A DNA stretch of 64,000 bases from Rhodoferax aquaticus (GCF_006974105.1 NZ_CP036282.1:4650001-4714000); one strand, 5' to 3'. Counted from the first letter of the stretch, positions 1 through 8,457 are shown. Notes: generated from the letters alone by a model not told the origin. Program-made: numbers and translations.

Positions 1-649
1 CCAAGATCCAGTTCACCTGGGCGGCGATGGGGTCTACGGCGAAGGTGGCGTCAAACAGGGCGCTGCCTACCGTGAAGCCCCAAGCGCCTGCAGCTTGCAT
101 GGCTTCAATGCGCTCTAGCCGGTCTATGCTGCCTGCGGCAATGACGGGAATGTTGACGGCCTGCACCACGCGGCGGGTGAGTTCGGGCACGTTGCCGTCG
201 AAGCGGTAGGCCAGCAAGTCCAGGCCGTGCACACCTTCGATAGCGGCTAGGGCTTGGGCGTCGGCCACGATCTCGTCAATGCTGCCTACCAAGCGCGTGG
301 GGTGGCCCACGGTGTGGCCCGCAAACGGAAAGTAGCGAATGCCCGTGCCGCGCAGCAGCGCTGCGGCCTCGGCGGCATGGCGCCCGCCCAGCACATAGTC
401 CACCCCCAATTCCACCGCCGCTTGGATGGACGCCAGCTCTGTTTCGCGCGTGCTGCTCACCACCTCCAGCATGACGGTGCGGCCGTCGTCGTGGATGGCC
501 TGGGTGAGCGTGGCCAAGTCTTCCATCGGCAGGCCAATGTCTTTGAAACCCACACAGTCCAAGCGGCAGCCGCGCAGGCCTTGGTACACGGCGTGGGCGT
601 CTGCCACAGTGCGGTCGCTATGGGTGAGCATGAGGATGAAGCGGCTCAT
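1..649 (-). CDS. TIM-barrel phosphate-binding protein of unknown reaction (3' end cut off)
   Basis: Translation of the minus strand from the ATG at 649 is open to the window edge for 216 codons. It starts MSRFILMLTHSDRTVADA and reads as a (beta/alpha)8 fold: short hydrophobic strands alternate with helices, and near residues 180-200 there are two glycine loops, VIAAGSID and GFTVGSALFD, of the type that bind a substrate phosphate in HisA, NanE and related barrels. It is the third gene of an operon after a DUF1537 acid-sugar kinase and a PdxA-like dehydrogenase, 44 bp behind the latter. Context suggests it acts on the phosphorylated keto-acid product of that pathway. I do not recognise the family well enough to name the reaction. 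Confidence 0.75.
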   Translation of the reverse strand, partial: MSRFILMLTHSDRTVADAHAVYQGLRGCRLDCVGFKDIGLPMEDLATLTQAIHDDGRTVMLEVVSSTRETELASIQAAVELGVDYVLGGRHAAEAAALLRGTGIRYFPFAGHTVGHPTRLVGSIDEIVADAQALAAIEGVHGLDLLAYRFDGNVPELTRRVVQAVNIPVIAAGSIDRLERIEAMQAAGAWGFTVGSALFDATFAVDPIAAQVNWIL

Positions 650-693
650 GGGGTGTCCTTTTTTTCAAATAAGTGATGAATGAATGAGCGCGC

Positions 694-1686
694 TTACCGC
701 GCTGCCGCGCCTTGGCTGAGCTGCACGGCAGCGCGCAGGGCGGTCTTAAGGCTGCTGGCATCGGCAATGCCCTGGCCCGCAATGTCAAACGCGGTGCCGT
801 GGTCTGGGCTGGTGCGCACAAAGGGCAGGCCTGCGGTGACGTTGACGCCGTCTTCCACGCCCAAGAGCTTGATGGGAATCAGCCCTTGGTCGTGGTACTG
901 GGCCACCACGATGTCGTAGCGCCCCCGGCGGGCTTGCATGAACACGGTGTCACCCGGGTGGGGGCCGCTGGCGTCTACGCCCATGGCTCGGGCCTGGGCA
1001 ATGGCGGGCGCAATGATCTGCAAATCTTCGCTGCCAAACAGGCCGCCTTCGCCTGCATGGGGGTTGAGCCCTGCCACCGCGATGCGCGGTTGGGCCATGC
1101 CCATGGCTTGCAGGCTGCGGTGGGCCAGCAAGATGATGCGCAACTCGCGCTCCACCGTGAGCAGCTCTAGGGCTTGGCGCATGGCGCAGTGCACCGTGAC
1201 CAGTATGGTGCGCAGCTGGGGGTTGACCAGCATCATGGCGGTGTCGGTGCTGCCGGTGCGCTCGGCCAGCATTTCGGTGTGGCCCGGGTAAGGCACCCCT
1301 GCAGCGGCCAGCGCCTCTTTGTGGATGGGCGCGGTGCAGATGGCCGCCACCTCGCCCCGCAGCGCCATGCCAATGGCGCAGTCAATGGCCTCAAAAGCCG
1401 CTTGGCCCGCCAGCGCGCTCACCTGCCCCATGGGGAGGTCATCCGGCAGCTCGCCCACATCCAGCACGTCCACCACGCCCGCAGCGGTGCGGTGCTGCGC
1501 AGCGTGGGTGATGCGGCGCACTTGCAAGCCAGGCGCGAAACGCTGTGCTGCGCGCTCCAGCGTAGCTGCGTGCCCCACCACAAAGGCGGAGCAGACCGGG
1601 TTGATCGCGGGGTCGGCAAAAGCCTTAACCACAATTTCGGGGCCAATGCCAGCGGCATCGCCCAAGGTCACTGCGACGGTTGTCAT
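694..1686 (-). CDS. PdxA-family 4-phospho-acid-sugar dehydrogenase (PdxA2-like)
   Basis: The protein has 330 residues, the normal PdxA length. Family motifs are clear: VTLGDAAGIGPEIV at the N terminus, PYPGHTEMLAERTG, GLNPHAGEGGLFGSED with the metal-site histidine, and YHDQGLIPIK. PdxA makes the vitamin B6 precursor from 4-phosphohydroxythreonine, but PdxA2 paralogues next to DUF1537 kinases oxidise 4-phospho-D-threonate or -erythronate instead. The gene's ATG overlaps the stop of the kinase gene (ATGA, 1683-1686), and AAAGGACAG just upstream serves as ribosome binding site. The catabolic role is inferred from this pairing. The longer open frame upstream of 1686 lies inside the kinase gene and is not used. 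Confidence 0.88.
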   Translation of the reverse strand: MTTVAVTLGDAAGIGPEIVVKAFADPAINPVCSAFVVGHAATLERAAQRFAPGLQVRRITHAAQHRTAAGVVDVLDVGELPDDLPMGQVSALAGQAAFEAIDCAIGMALRGEVAAICTAPIHKEALAAAGVPYPGHTEMLAERTGSTDTAMMLVNPQLRTILVTVHCAMRQALELLTVERELRIILLAHRSLQAMGMAQPRIAVAGLNPHAGEGGLFGSEDLQIIAPAIAQARAMGVDASGPHPGDTVFMQARRGRYDIVVAQYHDQGLIPIKLLGVEDGVNVTAGLPFVRTSPDHGTAFDIAGQGIADASSLKTALRAAVQLSQGAAAR

Positions 1687-2765
1687 ACCTGTCCTTTCAT
1701 CAATGCTTGGGCACAGCGCACCAAGGTGTGGGAGTCGCCAAAGCCACCGGCTTTGGAAATAAGGGGGACCCACTGGTTCGCCACCTGCATCAGGCACAGG
1801 GGCACGCCGGGTTCTAGGTCTTGCAGCACGCGCAGCTGCGTGGCGCCCAGCGCCTGCGCCAAGGCTTTGGCGGTTTCGCCGCCAGTCACCACCACGCCGT
1901 CGCACTGGCCACTCTGAATGGCCTGCGCCAGTTGGGCTACCAAGGCCTGCGTGGCTGTCAATGGGTCGCTGCGCACCAGGCGGGTCAGCAACAGTGGCAC
2001 GGTTGGGCAGGCTAAAGCCAATGTGGCGGCCTGCGCGTGCGATACGGGGTTCACACTGCCCACCAACACCCACGGGGCTGCACTGACACGCCACGGGCTG
2101 GGAGCCACTGGCTGCGCGGGGGCCAGCGCCTGCGCCAAGGCCCGCACAATGCCGGTAGAGCCAGCCCACAGCAGGCCGGCATCCCCCACAAATTGCCGAG
2201 CGGCGTGTTGCAGTTCTTCGTCGGTAGCAATGTCTAACGCCACGGCGGTGTGGCCTGCGGCAAAGGCCGCCTGCGCTTCGCCAACCGTGGCAACGAGGTG
2301 CAGCGCAATACCCACTGGGGCAAAGTAGCCCAGCAAGCCACTGTGCCGCACGGGGTTGTGCGGGTCTTGGCCAAAGGCGGAGCGGTGCACCGGTGTGCCG
2401 TGCAGCAGCACTTCACCGTGCTGCATGGTGCGCCCTGCCGCCGGAAAAGAGGGCACCACCAGCATGCGCGGCTTGCCGCTGTGCGTCCATGCGCTGGCGC
2501 ACTCTGCGGCAAAAGGGCCGCGCAAGGTGGAGTCAAACTGTTTGACCAACACGGGCGCTGTGGCCCACTGCTTAGCCCACGCCGCCACGCGCTGGGCAGC
2601 CACCTCAGGAGCACACAGGCGGCTGTCGGTGTCGGCGCTGAGCACTGGCAGGGTGGGGTCATAGGCCTCGCCCATGGCCACTGCGGTGGGCCAGCCCCGC
2701 TGGGCAAAGGCGGCCACACCGTCGGTGGCGCTGGTGAAATCGTCGGTGATGATTCGTATCTGCAT
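1683..2765 (-). CDS. Four-carbon acid sugar kinase (DUF1537 family)
   Basis: The 360-residue protein begins MQIRIITDDFTSATDG, the N-terminal substrate-binding signature of DUF1537 kinases. It ends with the nucleotide-binding half: VVTGGETAKALA near residue 280 and WVPLISKAGGFGD near residue 335. This family phosphorylates D-threonate, D-erythronate or related acid sugars at O4 with ATP, feeding a PdxA2 or class-II-aldolase route. The start at 2765 is the first ATG that keeps the family N terminus. The gene is the first of a three-gene operon and faces a MocR regulator at 2856, 90 bp away. The exact acid sugar cannot be read from sequence. Confidence 0.87.
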   Translation of the reverse strand: MQIRIITDDFTSATDGVAAFAQRGWPTAVAMGEAYDPTLPVLSADTDSRLCAPEVAAQRVAAWAKQWATAPVLVKQFDSTLRGPFAAECASAWTHSGKPRMLVVPSFPAAGRTMQHGEVLLHGTPVHRSAFGQDPHNPVRHSGLLGYFAPVGIALHLVATVGEAQAAFAAGHTAVALDIATDEELQHAARQFVGDAGLLWAGSTGIVRALAQALAPAQPVAPSPWRVSAAPWVLVGSVNPVSHAQAATLALACPTVPLLLTRLVRSDPLTATQALVAQLAQAIQSGQCDGVVVTGGETAKALAQALGATQLRVLQDLEPGVPLCLMQVANQWVPLISKAGGFGDSHTLVRCAQALMKGQV

Positions 2766-2787
2766 GCCGCCAGTGTGCGGGCCTCGG

Positions 2788-2829
2788 CCCACCAATACCC
2801 ACCAAAACGGCTGCAAATTTACCCACCAA
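2788..2829. promoter_or_regulatory. Three direct CCCACCAA repeats, probable MocR operator
   Basis: CCCACCAA occurs at 2788-2795, 2798-2805 and 2822-2829, all in the same orientation, between the divergent kinase operon and the MocR gene. The second and third copies share TACCCACCAAA. MocR/GabR/PdxR regulators are known to bind direct repeats in such divergent regions, so this is the likely binding site. Binding by this regulator is inferred. Confidence 0.55.
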
Positions 2830-2855
2830 ACAGCGTGCAAGGGCATACTCGCGCC

Positions 2856-4355
2856 ATGGACCCTCGCCTTCCCATTGCCCTGCAGCTGGACCCCAGCCAA
2901 GCGCAGCTGCACCAGCTGCTGGCGCAATTGAGCCGTGCCATCCGCAGTGGTGCGCTGCCTACCCATTGGCGCATGCCGCCCAGCCGCGCGCTGGCGGAGC
3001 AAGCGCAGCTGGGGCGCGACACGGTGGTGCAAGCCTATGCCGAGCTATGCGCCCAAGGCCTGCTACAGGCCCGAGGCCGCAAGGGTACTTTTGTGGCGCC
3101 ACTGCCCAGTCACACCTTAGGCATTGAGCCCAACACTGCCCCCACACCGCACCTTGCCCGGCGCTTGGCGGCCGCTGCGCCCGCAACCGTCGCCCCCGGG
3201 CTGGATTGGCGCTTGGGCCAAGCCTGTACGGTGGGCCTACCACTGCGCGTGTGGCGCGCGGCCTGCAAAGAGGCGGGGCGCACCCTGCCGCCTGCAGGCT
3301 ATGGCGACCCCATGGGCGACCTGGGTTTGCGCCACGAAATTGCCACCTGGCTGCAGCGCAAGCGCGGGGCTGCCGTGTCGCCCGCGCAAATTGTGGTTAC
3401 CCAAGGCGCGGGCCAAGCCATTGAGCTGCTAGCCCAGCTACTCCTGCGCCCCGGCGATGTGTGCGCCGTAGAAAACCCCGGCTACCTGCGCGCGGCCCAG
3501 GCATTTGCCGCACAAGGCGCACAGGTGGTGCCCTTGCCAGTGGACGCACATGGCGCACAGGTGCAAGCGGTGTTTGAAGGCAACACACCACCTGCGTTGC
3601 TGCATGTCACCCCTGCCCACCATTACCCCTTGGGTGTGCCGCTAGCCGCCCACAGGCGGGCCCAGCTGCTGCACCTGGCACAGCGCCACGGCACCATGGT
3701 GCTAGAGAACGAGTACGACCATGAGTTTGCGTTTGCCAGCGAGCACAGCTTGCCGCTGTTGGCGCAAGCACCCGAGCAAGTGATTTTGGTGAGCACCTTT
3801 GCCAAGGCCATCAGCCCCGCGCTGCGCTTGGGCTTTGTGGTGGCACCAGCGGCCATTGCTGCACGCTTGGGCGACTTGGTGGAGTCACAACGCCGCCATT
3901 GCTCCTGGCCCGTGCAGCGCTCAGTGGCCTGGCTCTTGGCCAGCGGTGAGCTAGAGCGCCATTTACGCCGTCTGCAACGCCACTTTGCGGCCTTGCGCGC
4001 CTTGGTGCGCACACAAGTGCAAGCGCTACAGACGCATGGCTTGCACCTACAAGGCGACGCAGGAGGCCTGCATGTGCTGCTGCAAATGCCCACCCCTGCC
4101 GCCAGCCGCCAACTAGAAGACGCGCTGCGCGCCAGCGGCGTGCAGCTCTACCCCTTGAGCAGCTTCACCCACGCCCCCAGCCCCCACCACGGCGTGCTAC
4201 TGGGCTATGGGCATATGCGGGAGGCTGATTTGGATTTGGCGCTTGGACACTTGGTGCGGTGTGTGGCCGCTCTAGTTAAGCCCTACGTTCCTAGTTGTTG
4301 GCCTGCGCTTGGGCAGCTACCTTTAAGCACCTGTGATGGGGCGCAGAAGCGCTAG
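2856..4355 (+). CDS. MocR-family regulator (GntR DNA-binding domain fused to class-I aminotransferase)
   Basis: The 499-residue protein has an N-terminal GntR winged helix (residues about 10-75; PSRALAEQAQLGRDTVVQAY) and a C-terminal aminotransferase-like domain from about residue 105. The PLP lysine lies in VSTFAKAISPALRLGF. The start at 2856 (ATG GAC CCT) gives the usual MocR N terminus; an open frame continues upstream but runs through the divergent operon. MocR proteins sense PLP, amino acids or related ligands through the aminotransferase domain and normally control the gene facing them, here the DUF1537 kinase operon. After residue 470 the tail is proline- and cysteine-rich and not obviously conserved. 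Confidence 0.88.
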   Translation: MDPRLPIALQLDPSQAQLHQLLAQLSRAIRSGALPTHWRMPPSRALAEQAQLGRDTVVQAYAELCAQGLLQARGRKGTFVAPLPSHTLGIEPNTAPTPHLARRLAAAAPATVAPGLDWRLGQACTVGLPLRVWRAACKEAGRTLPPAGYGDPMGDLGLRHEIATWLQRKRGAAVSPAQIVVTQGAGQAIELLAQLLLRPGDVCAVENPGYLRAAQAFAAQGAQVVPLPVDAHGAQVQAVFEGNTPPALLHVTPAHHYPLGVPLAAHRRAQLLHLAQRHGTMVLENEYDHEFAFASEHSLPLLAQAPEQVILVSTFAKAISPALRLGFVVAPAAIAARLGDLVESQRRHCSWPVQRSVAWLLASGELERHLRRLQRHFAALRALVRTQVQALQTHGLHLQGDAGGLHVLLQMPTPAASRQLEDALRASGVQLYPLSSFTHAPSPHHGVLLGYGHMREADLDLALGHLVRCVAALVKPYVPSCWPALGQLPLSTCDGAQKR

Positions 4356-4381
4356 ATTCAGTCAGCGGCAATTGATCAATC

Positions 4382-4524
4382 TATTCATAAGTATTGTTTT
4401 TTTATAGAATTTTGCTATTTTTATGAATAAATTGACATTGCAAACGCCCGCGGCAAAGTCGGGGAAATCGCTATAAAAAATTCATAGATTTGCATAAATT
4501 GATAAATTAAGTAACATCTATGAA
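4382..4524. promoter_or_regulatory. AT-rich hipB promoter region with two inverted-repeat operators
   Basis: The 168-bp gap before hipB is far more AT-rich than its surroundings. It holds TATTCATAA (4382-4390) paired with TTATGAATA (4421-4429), and TTCATAGAT (4481-4489) paired with ATCTATGAA (4516-4524). The second right arm runs into the A of the hipB start codon. All four arms share TTCATA/TATGAA. HipB antitoxins repress their own operon through paired inverted repeats, so these are probable autoregulatory operators. Confidence 0.6.
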
Positions 4525-5633
4525 TGCCAAAGCAAAATATCAGCGCTTCCGACTACCCGCAGGCGGTTATCCAACAGATTCAACTGTTGGCACAAAACAT
4601 TGTGGTCGCGCGCAAACGCCGCAAAGAAACCCAAGCCCAATGGGCCCAGCGGCTTGGGGTGTCGCAGCCCACCATGGCGCGCATTGAAAAAGGCGACCCA
4701 TCCGTCGCCATGGCGTCCTACGTGATGTGTGTGTGGTTGATCAACCCAAGCGCATCCATAGCCAATCTCATTGCCCCGCAACATGACGCCATTGCCCTAG
4801 AGCGCGAGGTCGCCAAGGTGCGGCCGCGTGCCCGTGTACAAAACGTATCGAAATCGCTCCCTAGTACGCCAGCAGATACAGAAGTCGCACGCGCAAAAGA
4901 GGCAGATAACCCCGTGAAGAGAGCAGACAGCCATACCAAGATGCGGCAAAGCTTACAAGAGCAACAGAGCCTTGCTAGCGCTGCTGAAAAGCTAGGCTTA
5001 GGGTCTCGTGGTGCACTGGAAAAGTTCAAAGAGCAACAGAGCCTTGCCAGCGCCGCTGAAAAGCTAGGCTTAGGGTCTCGTGGTGCACTGGAAAAGTTCA
5101 AAGAGCAACAGAGCCTTGCCAGCGCCGCTGAAAAGCTAGGTTTAGGGACTCGTGGTGCACTGGAAAAGCTCCAAGAGCAACAGCGCCTTGCCAGCGCTGC
5201 TGAAAAGCTAGGCTTAGGGTCTCGTGGTGCACTGGAAGAGTTCAAAGAGCAACAGCGCCTTGCCAGCGCCGCTGAAAAGCTAGGTTTAGGGTCTCGTGGT
5301 GCACTGGAAAAGCTCCAAGAGCAACAGCGCCTTGCCAGCGCTGCTGAAAAGCTAGGCTTAGGGTCTCGTGGTGCACTGGAAGAGTTCAAAGAGCAACGGC
5401 GCCTTGCCAGCGCCGCTGAAAAGCTAGGTTTAGGGTCTCGTGGTGCACTGGAAGAGTTCAAAGAGCAACAGCGCCTTGCCAGCGCTGCTGAAAAGCTAGG
5501 CTTAGGGTCTCGTGGTGCACTGGAAGAGTTCAAAGAGCAACAGCGCCTTGCCAGCGCCGCTGAAAGCTCTGTTCGTACCGCCACCGGTCTGGCTGCGTTG
5601 ATAGCAAAAGTACCAGGATCTCGCAAGCTATGA
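4524..5633 (+). CDS. hipB: HipB-like antitoxin with eight 24-residue C-terminal tandem repeats
   Basis: The protein has 369 residues, whereas HipB proteins are usually about 70-110. Residues 24-74 form a Cro/CI-type helix-turn-helix (AQRLGVSQPTMARIEKGDP). Residues 75-145 form a charged linker. Residues 146-337 are eight nearly identical 24-residue units encoded by a 72-bp repeat (4959-5534), followed by a ninth partial unit (to about 347) and a short tail. Each unit contains RLASAAEKLGLGSRGALE and looks like one long helix closed by a GSRG turn. Units end in EKFK, EKLQ or EEFK. The stop overlaps the hipA start (ATGA, 5630-5633). The antitoxin role follows from the HTH domain and the coupling; the repeats are unexplained. 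Confidence 0.85.
   Translation: MPKQNISASDYPQAVIQQIQLLAQNIVVARKRRKETQAQWAQRLGVSQPTMARIEKGDPSVAMASYVMCVWLINPSASIANLIAPQHDAIALEREVAKVRPRARVQNVSKSLPSTPADTEVARAKEADNPVKRADSHTKMRQSLQEQQSLASAAEKLGLGSRGALEKFKEQQSLASAAEKLGLGSRGALEKFKEQQSLASAAEKLGLGTRGALEKLQEQQRLASAAEKLGLGSRGALEEFKEQQRLASAAEKLGLGSRGALEKLQEQQRLASAAEKLGLGSRGALEEFKEQRRLASAAEKLGLGSRGALEEFKEQQRLASAAEKLGLGSRGALEEFKEQQRLASAAESSVRTATGLAALIAKVPGSRKL
4959..5564 (+). repeat. 72-bp tandem repeat, eight copies plus a partial ninth
   Basis: Units starting GAGCAACAG recur every 72 bp from 4959 to 5534, with 30 more matching bases after that. Copies are almost identical, differing mainly at AGC/CGC, GGCTTA/GGTTTA and the unit end (AAGTTCAAA, AAGCTCCAA or GAGTTCAAA). 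The period is a multiple of three, so gain or loss of copies keeps the hipB frame open. Confidence 0.97.
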
Positions 5634-6895
5634 AAGACCCTGCGCTGGGCGTTGACCCTATCACCTACCAACCGCAAGACCAACTGTATGTCTGGGCGCT
5701 GGTGGACCCGAGCAACCCTGTGTTGGTAGGGGAACTTAGCCTGTCGCGATTGCTTGCTGACTGTGCCATGTTCACTTATGCGCCGGCATGGTGGCACTTT
5801 GCTTTGAGCGAAGACCTGCCGATCATTGCGGGGCAAACTTACAGCGCGGGTGAGCGTGGTAGTGCACCCGGCGCGCTGGACGACGCCCGACCAGACCGCT
5901 GGGGCGAACGCATCATTCGCCATGTGGACCGCCCAGCGCGCTTGTCGATTTTGGAGATGCTGCTGTTTGCGGGCGATGACCGCTTTGGCGCGCTAGGGGT
6001 TTCTGTGTCGGCACAGCGCTACCTACCGCGCAAGCTGGGGCCCTATCCGCAGCTGAACCAGCTGGCGGAGCTTGCCCAAGCCGTTGAAGACGTTCAGCTG
6101 CAAGCCCCTATTGCCCCCGACATGCAGCGCCTGCTGCAACCCGGCGCCAGCCTAGGCGGTGCACACCCCAAGGCCCTGCTGCACACGGCAGACGGCCCGT
6201 GTGTGGTGAAGCTCAGCGAACTGGATGACCCGGTAGACACACCGCTGATTGAACACGCCACCATGACCTTGGCCGCCCTGGCGGGTATCACCGTGGCGCG
6301 CACCGGCACGCTGCCCTTGGCGCCGCGCTACGGCAAAGCACGCCATGCGCTCACGATCCAACGGTTTGACCGCCAAGAGAACTTGCGCCTGCACTGCGTG
6401 TCTGCCAACACCGTGCTGCGCGCTGCCAGCTTGCCTGAGAGCTATGCCGCGCTGGCCACGGTGGTGTTGCGCCTGGCACACCCAGACCACCAAGTGCGCA
6501 TGCGCGAAGAGTTGTTCCAGCGCATGGTGTTCAACATCTTGATGGACAACACCGACGACCATGAGCGCAACCACGCCCTGCGCCTAGAGTTTGATGGCTA
6601 CTACGCGCTGTCTCCGGCGTATGACGTGGTGCCTAGCTTGCAAAATTTGGGCTACCAGGCGCTCATCGTCGGCGCGTCTGGCGCAGAGTCCACGCTGGAG
6701 AATGCGCTGTCCCAACTCAGCGAGTTCAGCATTAAAAAGCCGCGCGCCGTTGAGCTGATCCGCCAAGTAGCCCGCACGGTGGACCAGTGGCCGCAGCACT
6801 TTGCACAACATGGCGTGTGCCCAGCCGATATGGAGCGCCTGCAGGCCAGCATTGACCGTGACGCCTTGCGCTTGCAGCGCAAGGCGTACTGCTAG
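5630..6895 (+). CDS. hipA: HipA-family serine/threonine kinase toxin
   Basis: The 421-residue protein matches HipA in length and layout. The N-terminal subdomain covers residues 1-105 (LDDARPDRWGERII). A glycine-rich loop SLGGAHPKALL near residue 174 has a serine where HipA autophosphorylates. The catalytic loop MDNTDDHERNHAL lies near 305-317, and the metal-binding segment SPAYDVVPS near 328. HipA phosphorylates targets such as glutamyl-tRNA synthetase and causes growth arrest; the target here is unknown. Translation is coupled to hipB by a 4-base overlap. All kinase motifs are intact, so it is probably active. Confidence 0.9.
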   Translation: MKDPALGVDPITYQPQDQLYVWALVDPSNPVLVGELSLSRLLADCAMFTYAPAWWHFALSEDLPIIAGQTYSAGERGSAPGALDDARPDRWGERIIRHVDRPARLSILEMLLFAGDDRFGALGVSVSAQRYLPRKLGPYPQLNQLAELAQAVEDVQLQAPIAPDMQRLLQPGASLGGAHPKALLHTADGPCVVKLSELDDPVDTPLIEHATMTLAALAGITVARTGTLPLAPRYGKARHALTIQRFDRQENLRLHCVSANTVLRAASLPESYAALATVVLRLAHPDHQVRMREELFQRMVFNILMDNTDDHERNHALRLEFDGYYALSPAYDVVPSLQNLGYQALIVGASGAESTLENALSQLSEFSIKKPRAVELIRQVARTVDQWPQHFAQHGVCPADMERLQASIDRDALRLQRKAYC

Positions 6896-7005
6896 TGGGC
6901 GCATTGGCTACCTGCCACCCCCCCTGAACCCGGGCTGTAACCACCGCAGGCCCGAGGTGTGAATAATGGCGGCCTGTCAAACACGTGCCACAAGCACCCG
7001 CTTCA

Positions 7006-8457
7006 ATGAAAAATCTATCCGATATCGGTTTGGTAGGCCTCGCCGTCATGGGCGAAAACCTGATCCTCAACATGGCCAGCAAGGGCTACACCGTCACCGC
7101 TTACAACCGCTCGGTAGACAAGGTAGACAACTTCTTGGCAGGCCGCGCGCAGGGCAAAACCATTCGCGGCGCGCACTCCATCGAAGAGTTAGTAGCCTCC
7201 CTGGCCAAGCCGCGCAAGATCATGCTGATGGTCAAAGCAGGGAAACCGGTGGACGACTTTATTGAGCAACTCATCCCCCACTTAGAACCCGGCGACATCA
7301 TCATGGACGGGGGCAACACCCACTTCCCCGATACAAACCGCCGCACCAAATACCTGGAAAGCAAAGGGCTGCTGTTCATCGGCACCGGTGTGTCTGGCGG
7401 CGAAGAGGGCGCGCTGATTGGCCCGTCCATCATGCCCGGCGGCTCGCCCAAGGCCTGGCCGTTTGTGAAAGAGATTTTCCAAAACATCGCCGCCAAGGTG
7501 GACGACGGCAGCCCCTGCTGCGACTGGGTAGGCGAAAACGGTGCCGGCCATTTTGTGAAGATGGTGCACAACGGCATTGAGTACGGCGACATGCAGCTCA
7601 TCTGCGAGGCCTACCACATCCTCAAAGAGTATGTGGGCCTGAACGCCGACGAGTTGCACCAGGTGTTCAAAGAGTGGAACGAAGGCGAGCTCGACAGCTA
7701 CCTGATCGAAATCACCCGCGACATCTTGGGCTACCGCGAAAACGGCGAGCCGCTGGTGGAGAAGATTTTGGACACCGCGGGCCAAAAGGGCACCGGCAAA
7801 TGGACCGGTGTGATCGCGCTGGACTTGGGCATTCCGCTGACCTTGATTTCAGAAGCCGTATTTGCCCGCTGCCTGTCTTCGCAAAAAGACGAGCGCGTGT
7901 TGGCGTCCACCATTTTGAGCGGCCCCACGCCCAAGTTTGAGGGTGACAAGCAAGCCTTTATCACCGATGTGCGCCACGCTTTGTTGGCCTCCAAAATCAT
8001 CTCCTACGCGCAAGGCTACTTGCTCATGCGCGAGGCGGCCAAAGAGTACGGCTGGAACCTCAACTACGGCGGTATTGCGCTCATGTGGCGCGGGGGCTGC
8101 ATCATCCGCTCGGCGTTTTTGGGCAAGATCAAGACGGCATTTGATGCCAACCCCAATCTGCAAAACCTGCTGCTCGACGACTACTTCAAAGACGCGATGC
8201 ACGCAGCCCAAGGCGGCTGGCGGCGTGTGGCGGCCGCTGCCATTGCCAATGGCATTCCAGCGCCGTCCATCACCTCGGCCCTGAGCTACTTTGACGGCTA
8301 CCGCACCGCGCGTCTGCCCGCCAACCTATTGCAAGCCCAGCGTGACTACTTTGGCGCCCATACCTACGAGCGCACTGACAAGCCGCGCGGCGAGTTCTTC
8401 CACACCAACTGGACAGGGCGCGGCGGAAACACCGCATCGACCACCTATACGGTGTAA
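7006..8457 (+). CDS. gnd: 6-phosphogluconate dehydrogenase, decarboxylating
   Basis: The 483-residue protein is the long form of the enzyme, which converts 6-phosphogluconate and NADP+ to ribulose 5-phosphate, CO2 and NADPH in the pentose phosphate pathway. It begins MKNLSDIGLVGLAVMGENL, a Rossmann NADP site. It then shows GVSGGEEGALIGPSIMPGG, the catalytic lysine and asparagine in GHFVKMVHNGIEYGDMQ, and the C-terminal RAQRDYFGAHTYER. An upstream GTG at 6985 is in frame, but the ATG at 7006 gives the family N terminus. It sits alone between hipA and pssA. Confidence 0.95.
   Translation: MKNLSDIGLVGLAVMGENLILNMASKGYTVTAYNRSVDKVDNFLAGRAQGKTIRGAHSIEELVASLAKPRKIMLMVKAGKPVDDFIEQLIPHLEPGDIIMDGGNTHFPDTNRRTKYLESKGLLFIGTGVSGGEEGALIGPSIMPGGSPKAWPFVKEIFQNIAAKVDDGSPCCDWVGENGAGHFVKMVHNGIEYGDMQLICEAYHILKEYVGLNADELHQVFKEWNEGELDSYLIEITRDILGYRENGEPLVEKILDTAGQKGTGKWTGVIALDLGIPLTLISEAVFARCLSSQKDERVLASTILSGPTPKFEGDKQAFITDVRHALLASKIISYAQGYLLMREAAKEYGWNLNYGGIALMWRGGCIIRSAFLGKIKTAFDANPNLQNLLLDDYFKDAMHAAQGGWRRVAAAAIANGIPAPSITSALSYFDGYRTARLPANLLQAQRDYFGAHTYERTDKPRGEFFHTNWTGRGGNTASTTYTV

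Noticed and set aside
2250..2855. N-terminal extension of the MocR frame upstream of 2856
   Set aside because: It lies antisense to the DUF1537 kinase gene and has no conserved residues; the ATG at 2856 gives the normal MocR start.
4718..5923. A long minus-strand frame opposite hipB
   Set aside because: It is a mirror frame of the 72-bp repeats. Its repetitive Cys/Ser/Arg translation has no fold-like pattern and it overlaps two real genes.
6094..6904. Minus-strand frames opposite hipA
   Set aside because: They are high-GC shadow frames with no motifs; the plus strand encodes a complete kinase.
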